Below, in pieces: positions 5,521 through 9,326 of a stretch of DNA of 9,326 nucleotides. Origin of the DNA: Propionibacteriaceae bacterium. Its GTDB lineage: Bacteria > Actinomycetota > Actinomycetes > Propionibacteriales > Propionibacteriaceae. The notes under the pieces are model-generated. The model was not told where the DNA came from. It saw only the letters and a list, made by a program, of their open reading frames with translations, and made no database searches. The stretch's first letter is position 1. Each line of letters begins with the position of its first letter. The stretch covers positions 17,571 through 26,896 of the forward strand of contig PMBM01000080.1 in the NCBI GenBank assembly GCA_003153855.1. The letters are read 5' to 3'. A program made the position numbers and the translations under genes.

Positions 5521-7014
5521 TCAATGGGCCGCGCACACCGCCGACAAGTCGTCGGTCGTCGTCGCCACCGACTCGTTGGCGTACGCGGTCTTCTTGCCGG
5601 TGGCCACGGCCGTCGCGGACGCCGTCGGCGTCTTCGAGGTGGCGGACGCGGTCGGTTGAGCGGATGCCTTCTGACCCTTCGCGGCCGCGTCCAGGGCCTC
5701 GGACGTCGCGACCTTCTCGGCGACCGTCTGCCGGATGAGCGCGAAGTTGGGGCTGCCCGGTGCAATGAGGGGCGGCGCGAAGATCACGTTGGCGATGTCA
5801 AGGTTCCGGGTCTTCGTGGCGAGGTCGACGAGCGTGCCCACCTGGTCGGACGGGACGTCTGTCACGAGCACCTGCCCGGTCGCCGCGGCGATCTGGCTGA
5901 ACTTGGTGGCGACGGTCACCGGATCCATCTGGTGCAGCATCGCCGACATCACGCACTTCTGACGCTGCATGCGGGCGTAGTCGGTCGACCCGGTGCGCTG
6001 CCGCGAGAACCACAGGGCCTCGGCGCCCGAGAGGTGACGGTTCGGGCCGGGCTCGATCCAGCTCTTCGCCGCCACCTGGTCGCCGCCGACGGGCACCTGC
6101 ACGTTGGTGTCGATCGTGACGCCTCCGAGAGCGTCGATGAGGTCCTTGAACCCGAACATGTCGACCATGGCGTAGTAGTTGATCTGCAGGCCGGTCGTCG
6201 CCTCGACGGCTTCCTCCACGGCCTTCACGCCAGGATCCTTCACGCCCGGATAGAGCTTCTTGTTGTCCCAGCCCAGCTTGTAGATGGCGTTCAGCAGGCA
6301 CTCGTGCGTCGCGCAGCCGTAACCGTGGGGGTACAGCGCGTGGAGCGGCGAGGAGTCGATGAACGGTACGTCCTCGAGGTTGCGCGGCAGCCCGAACAGG
6401 ACGGCACGTCCGGTCTGGGCGCTCACGCTCGCGATGGTGACGCTGTCGGTGCGCGTACCCTCACGGTCGTTCCCCGCGTCACTGCCCAGCAGCAGGATGT
6501 TGTAGCGGCCGGCCTTCACCTTGGTGTCGCCGCCCCCCGCCAGCACGGTCGAGACGAGCGTGCCCGACGACCGCAGCGCCGACGAGGTGAGAGCGGTGCC
6601 CCACAGGACGACGCCGGCGAGGACGAGCGCGACAGCGCCCAGGATCCCGCCGCGCACAGCGCCCATGTCCCTCGGCCGGGCAGCCCACCAGGCGTTGACG
6701 ATGATGAAGGCCCAGAACAGGCCCAGCGCCAGCACGACCCACGACGCGACCCACAGAACCCACCCCGTGGTCAGCACGTTCAGCAGCAGGTTCCGGGCCG
6801 CGAACAGGGAGATCAGAGCCACCAGACCGGCGACGAGCAACGCGATCCAGATCCGTACGCCCCAGCGCCCGATGCGGCGGTTGCCGGCCGCGAGCTGGGC
6901 CGAACCGGGGACGATCGCGGACATGGCAAGCATCGTCGCGCCGCGACGGAAGACCGTCGACTGACTGCGACTCCAGACGTCCGCGATGTGGTCGGTCGCC
7001 TCGCTCGATGCCAC
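5521..7014 (-). CDS. LytR-CpsA-Psr (LCP) family cell-wall glycopolymer ligase with multi-pass N-terminus
   Basis: LCP enzymes transfer undecaprenyl-linked glycopolymers (teichoic acids, arabinogalactan, capsule) onto peptidoglycan outside the membrane. The 497-residue protein has a cytoplasmic-looking start, then three strong membrane spans (about 53-73, 84-107, 122-143), which puts the LCP domain (about 171-415) outside. Family marks include YNILLLGSD (171-179), RTDSVTIASV (188-197), LFGLPRNL with Arg211, and SRQRTGSTDYARMQRQ (337-352) holding the conserved Arg/Asp set. Cys234 and Cys239 may form a disulfide. The C-terminus (about 437-480) is Ala/Thr/Ser/Lys-rich and probably disordered. Most LCP proteins have one span; here a PGSAQLAAGNRRIGRW segment precedes the first helix, recalling the PGxGQ...G motif of small membrane proteins. 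The GTG at 7014 has AAGGAG 6 nt upstream. It lies 98 bp past the purE stop and may have its own promoter. Confidence 0.93.
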   Translation of the reverse strand: MASSEATDHIADVWSRSQSTVFRRGATMLAMSAIVPGSAQLAAGNRRIGRWGVRIWIALLVAGLVALISLFAARNLLLNVLTTGWVLWVASWVVLALGLFWAFIIVNAWWAARPRDMGAVRGGILGAVALVLAGVVLWGTALTSSALRSSGTLVSTVLAGGGDTKVKAGRYNILLLGSDAGNDREGTRTDSVTIASVSAQTGRAVLFGLPRNLEDVPFIDSSPLHALYPHGYGCATHECLLNAIYKLGWDNKKLYPGVKDPGVKAVEEAVEATTGLQINYYAMVDMFGFKDLIDALGGVTIDTNVQVPVGGDQVAAKSWIEPGPNRHLSGAEALWFSRQRTGSTDYARMQRQKCVMSAMLHQMDPVTVATKFSQIAAATGQVLVTDVPSDQVGTLVDLATKTRNLDIANVIFAPPLIAPGSPNFALIRQTVAEKVATSEALDAAAKGQKASAQPTASATSKTPTASATAVATGKKTAYANESVATTTDDLSAVCAAH

Positions 7015-7020
7015 GTGGCT

Positions 7021-7026
7021 CTCCTT
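7021..7026 (-). promoter_or_regulatory. Strong Shine-Dalgarno fixing the LCP start
   Basis: The minus strand reads AAGGAG six bases before the GTG at 7014, one of the best ribosome sites in the window, which supports this non-ATG start. Confidence 0.7.
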
Positions 7027-7112
7027 GCGGGAGGGATCGTTGAGCGCCTACCAGTATGCGCAGCGACGCCCAGTGGACCCGGCCGCCACGCTGGAGGAGG
7101 GCACAACCAGGG

Positions 7113-7597
<485 letters not shown>

Positions 7598-7601
<4 letters not shown>

Positions 7602-8761
7602 GACTCGCTCCTCAGCTCCGATGCGCCCTGGCGCGCGCGGCGACGGACCTCGTCGAGGTCTTCGCCGACAGAAGTGACATGGCCGACCTTACGGCCCGGC
7701 ACGACGTCCTTCCCGTACAGCTGGACTTTCAGTCCCGGGTCGCGCGCCAGGACATGTCGCAGCCCGTCGACCAGGTCCGTACGGGTGCCGCCGAGCACGT
7801 TGTGCATCACCGTCCACGGGGCGCGAGCTGCCGGGTCGCCGAGCGGCAGGTCGAGCACGGCACGGAGGTGGTTCTCGAACTGGCTCGTGACGGCGCCGTC
7901 GATCGACCAGTGGCCCGTGTTGTGCGGCCGCATCGCGAGCTCGTTGACCACCACGCTGCCGTCGGCGCGCTGCATGAGCTCGACGGCGAGGATCCCGGTC
8001 ACCTCGAGGTCGCGCGCGATCTCGAGCGCCATCCGCTGGCACGCGGTCGCCTGCTCCTCGGTCAGACCGGGCGCGGGAGTGGTCGTCTCGACACAGATCC
8101 CGTCCGCCTGTACGGACTCGCTGACCGGGTAGGCGACGGCCTGTCCGGACGGCGACCTCGCCACAAGTGCGGACAGCTCACGCGTGAAGGGGATGTACTC
8201 CTCGGCCAGGATCTGTACGCCGGGGGCGAGGTCGGCGAAGGGTTCGCCGGCCGTCGAGGCGTCGTCGATCTTCCAGACGCCCTTCCCGTCGTACCCGCCG
8301 CGCGACGTCTTCGCGATCACCGGCCAGCCCGTCGACGCGCCCTTTTCGGTTCGCGTACGGTCGGCGAACGCAACGAGCGCGTCAGCGGTCGCGACGACCT
8401 CGAAGGTCGGTACGGGGATGCCGTGGGCAGCCAGGCGGGTGCGCATGACGACCTTGTCCTGTGCGTGCACGAGGGCCTCGGGCCCGGGTCGTACGATCAC
8501 GCCGCGGCTCTGAAGGTCGTGAAGGAGCGTGGTCGGTACGTGCTCGTGGTCGAACGTCACCACGTCGCAGCGCTCGGCGAACGCGATCACGGTCGCCGGA
8601 TCGGTGTAGTCGCCCACGGTCACGTCATGCACGACCTGTGCGGCGGACACGTCCGGGCCTTCGGCGAGCAGTGCGACCCGGATGCCGAGGCCGATGCCAG
8701 CGGCATGCATCATGCGGGCGAGCTGGCCTCCGCCGATGATGCCGACGACTGGGGTTCCCAC
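7598..8761 (-). CDS. purK: N5-carboxyaminoimidazole ribonucleotide synthase PurK
   Basis: PurK uses ATP and bicarbonate to carboxylate aminoimidazole ribonucleotide to N5-CAIR, the substrate of the next gene, purE. The 387-residue ATP-grasp protein shows [13 protein letters not shown] (6-18), FDHEHVP (70-76), the lysine-bearing [13 protein letters not shown] (151-163), [16 protein letters not shown] (187-202), and the metal/phosphate-site segment [13 protein letters not shown] (273-285), in the form usual for actinobacteria. The chosen start is GTG 8761, which begins the nucleotide-loop strand right away, as in the family; no good Shine-Dalgarno precedes it. A TAGGCT hexamer ends 8 nt before the GTG, which fits a leaderless transcript. 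gtrA ends 27 bp upstream. Confidence 0.97.
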
Positions 8762-8769
8762 GGGTCCAG

Positions 8770-8775
8770 AGCCTA
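8770..8775 (-). promoter_or_regulatory. Candidate -10 hexamer for a leaderless purKE transcript
   Basis: The minus strand reads TAGGCT (TANNNT pattern) followed by 8 bases and then the purK GTG. In actinobacteria this spacing places transcription start at or next to the start codon. Lack of a ribosome site at purK agrees. The -35 region overlaps the end of gtrA and shows no good match, so the call is tentative. Confidence 0.35.
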
Positions 8776-8788
8776 TCGGGGCGCTCCG

Positions 8789-9202
8789 TCAGTGCCGGAA
8801 GATCACCGTGCGCTGGACGACGAAGTTGACCGTCGTGGCGACGCCCTGCGCGATGACGAACGCGACGACCTGTGCGGGCGTGTAGCCCCAGCGGTCGAAC
8901 AGCCAGGGGTAGAGCAGCGAGAACAGCCCGACCTGTACGACGAAGGTCGACCCGTACAGGGCAAGCACCCCGATGAAGGACTTCGTCGAGCCGGTGGCGC
9001 CGAACGTCCAGCGACGGTTGATGAGGTACGCGGTCGTGGTTCCAGCGACGAAGGAGATGGCCTTGGCCGGCGTGTGGCCCAGCCCGAAGTGCATGAGCAG
9101 CCACAGGATGCCGAAGTCGACGCAGGCGCTCAGGACGCCGACGGCGACGAACCGTGCGAGCTGGTGGTGCAGCGCCAGTCGTTCGGTGGCGGGCTGGGTC
9201 AC
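8789..9202 (-). CDS. GtrA-family small membrane protein
   Basis: The 137-residue protein has four predicted membrane spans (about 17-39, 45-63, 76-98, 109-130), the standard GtrA layout. Typical sequences are RFVAVGVLSACVDFGILWLL near the start, AYLINRRWTF (58-67) after span 2, and NFVVQRTVIFR (126-136) at the end. GtrA proteins are thought to help move polyprenyl-linked sugars across the membrane for envelope polysaccharide modification; the substrate here is unknown. The GTG at 9202 overlaps the stop of the preceding gene (GTGA), so translation is probably coupled to it. Its place with purK, purE and an LCP ligase on one strand puts an envelope gene on each side of the purine pair. Confidence 0.93.
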   Translation of the reverse strand: MTQPATERLALHHQLARFVAVGVLSACVDFGILWLLMHFGLGHTPAKAISFVAGTTTAYLINRRWTFGATGSTKSFIGVLALYGSTFVVQVGLFSLLYPWLFDRWGYTPAQVVAFVIAQGVATTVNFVVQRTVIFRH

Positions 9203-9326
9203 GTATCTTCTCGACGCGCGGTGTCGGCCTCGGTCATCAGCTCGCCGAGGCGCAGGTGTGTGTGCTCGACATTCGGGATGTCACGCAACGTCAGCGGGTC
9301 GTCGGCTGCGGTGGTCAGCGTCAGGG
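9199..9326 (-). CDS. C-terminal end of an unidentified protein (cut by window edge)
   Basis: The last 41 residues and stop of a minus-strand gene are present, running off the right edge. The sequence opens LTLTTAADDPLTLRDIPNVE and ends with an acidic, Glu/Asp/Arg-rich tail. I do not recognise a family from this fragment. The frame is supported because its TGA (9199-9201) overlaps the gtrA GTG in a GTGA junction, the same style of coupling as purK-purE. It may be an envelope or glycosyl-transfer gene like its neighbour, but nothing in the fragment shows this. Confidence 0.6.
   Translation of the reverse strand, partial: LTLTTAADDPLTLRDIPNVEHTHLRLGELMTEADTARREDT

Overview
The window is high-GC DNA with GTG starts, short intergenic gaps, overlapping stop/start codons and long antisense shadow frames. 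This points to a high-GC actinobacterium. The gene content (LCP cell-wall ligase, class I PurE with PurK, GtrA, LLM-type flavin oxidoreductase next to an F420-type reductase) would suit a Nocardioides/Aeromicrobium-like lineage, but that placement is inference. I see no phage, transposon, CRISPR or RNA gene, and only minor compositional oddities.

Left part (1-3672): a small glycoside-catabolism locus. A beta-mannosidase-like GH2 gene (minus strand, cut by the left edge) is divergent from a complete intracellular GH3 beta-glycosidase (plus strand). Between them lies a 20-bp operator-like inverted repeat. A TetR-family regulator follows the GH3 gene on the same strand, preceded by a different, perfect 16-bp palindrome that is the natural candidate for its own operator. 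Together they look like a regulated set for trimming imported manno-/gluco-oligosaccharides; no transporter is in view.

Middle part (3676-5419): a short Rossmann protein of the NADPH:F420-oxidoreductase-like family (minus) is divergent from a luciferase-like monooxygenase-family oxidoreductase (plus). The pairing suggests a reductase and oxidoreductase with linked cofactor use, but the cofactor (F420 or FMN) cannot be settled from sequence. The gap at 5420-5520 between convergent genes holds a 19-bp-arm inverted repeat whose two mismatches both allow G-U pairing in RNA.

Right part (5521-9326, all minus strand): reading in the direction of transcription, the tail of an unidentified gene, gtrA-type membrane protein, purK, purE, then an LCP-family cell-wall glycopolymer ligase. 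The first two overlap by 4 bp, purK and purE overlap by 4 bp, and gaps elsewhere are 27 and 97 bp. This is a conserved-looking housekeeping block combining purine synthesis (N5-CAIR route) with envelope genes. I found no clearly undescribed system; the best leads are the two dissimilar operator-like palindromes and the inverted repeat at 5434-5498.
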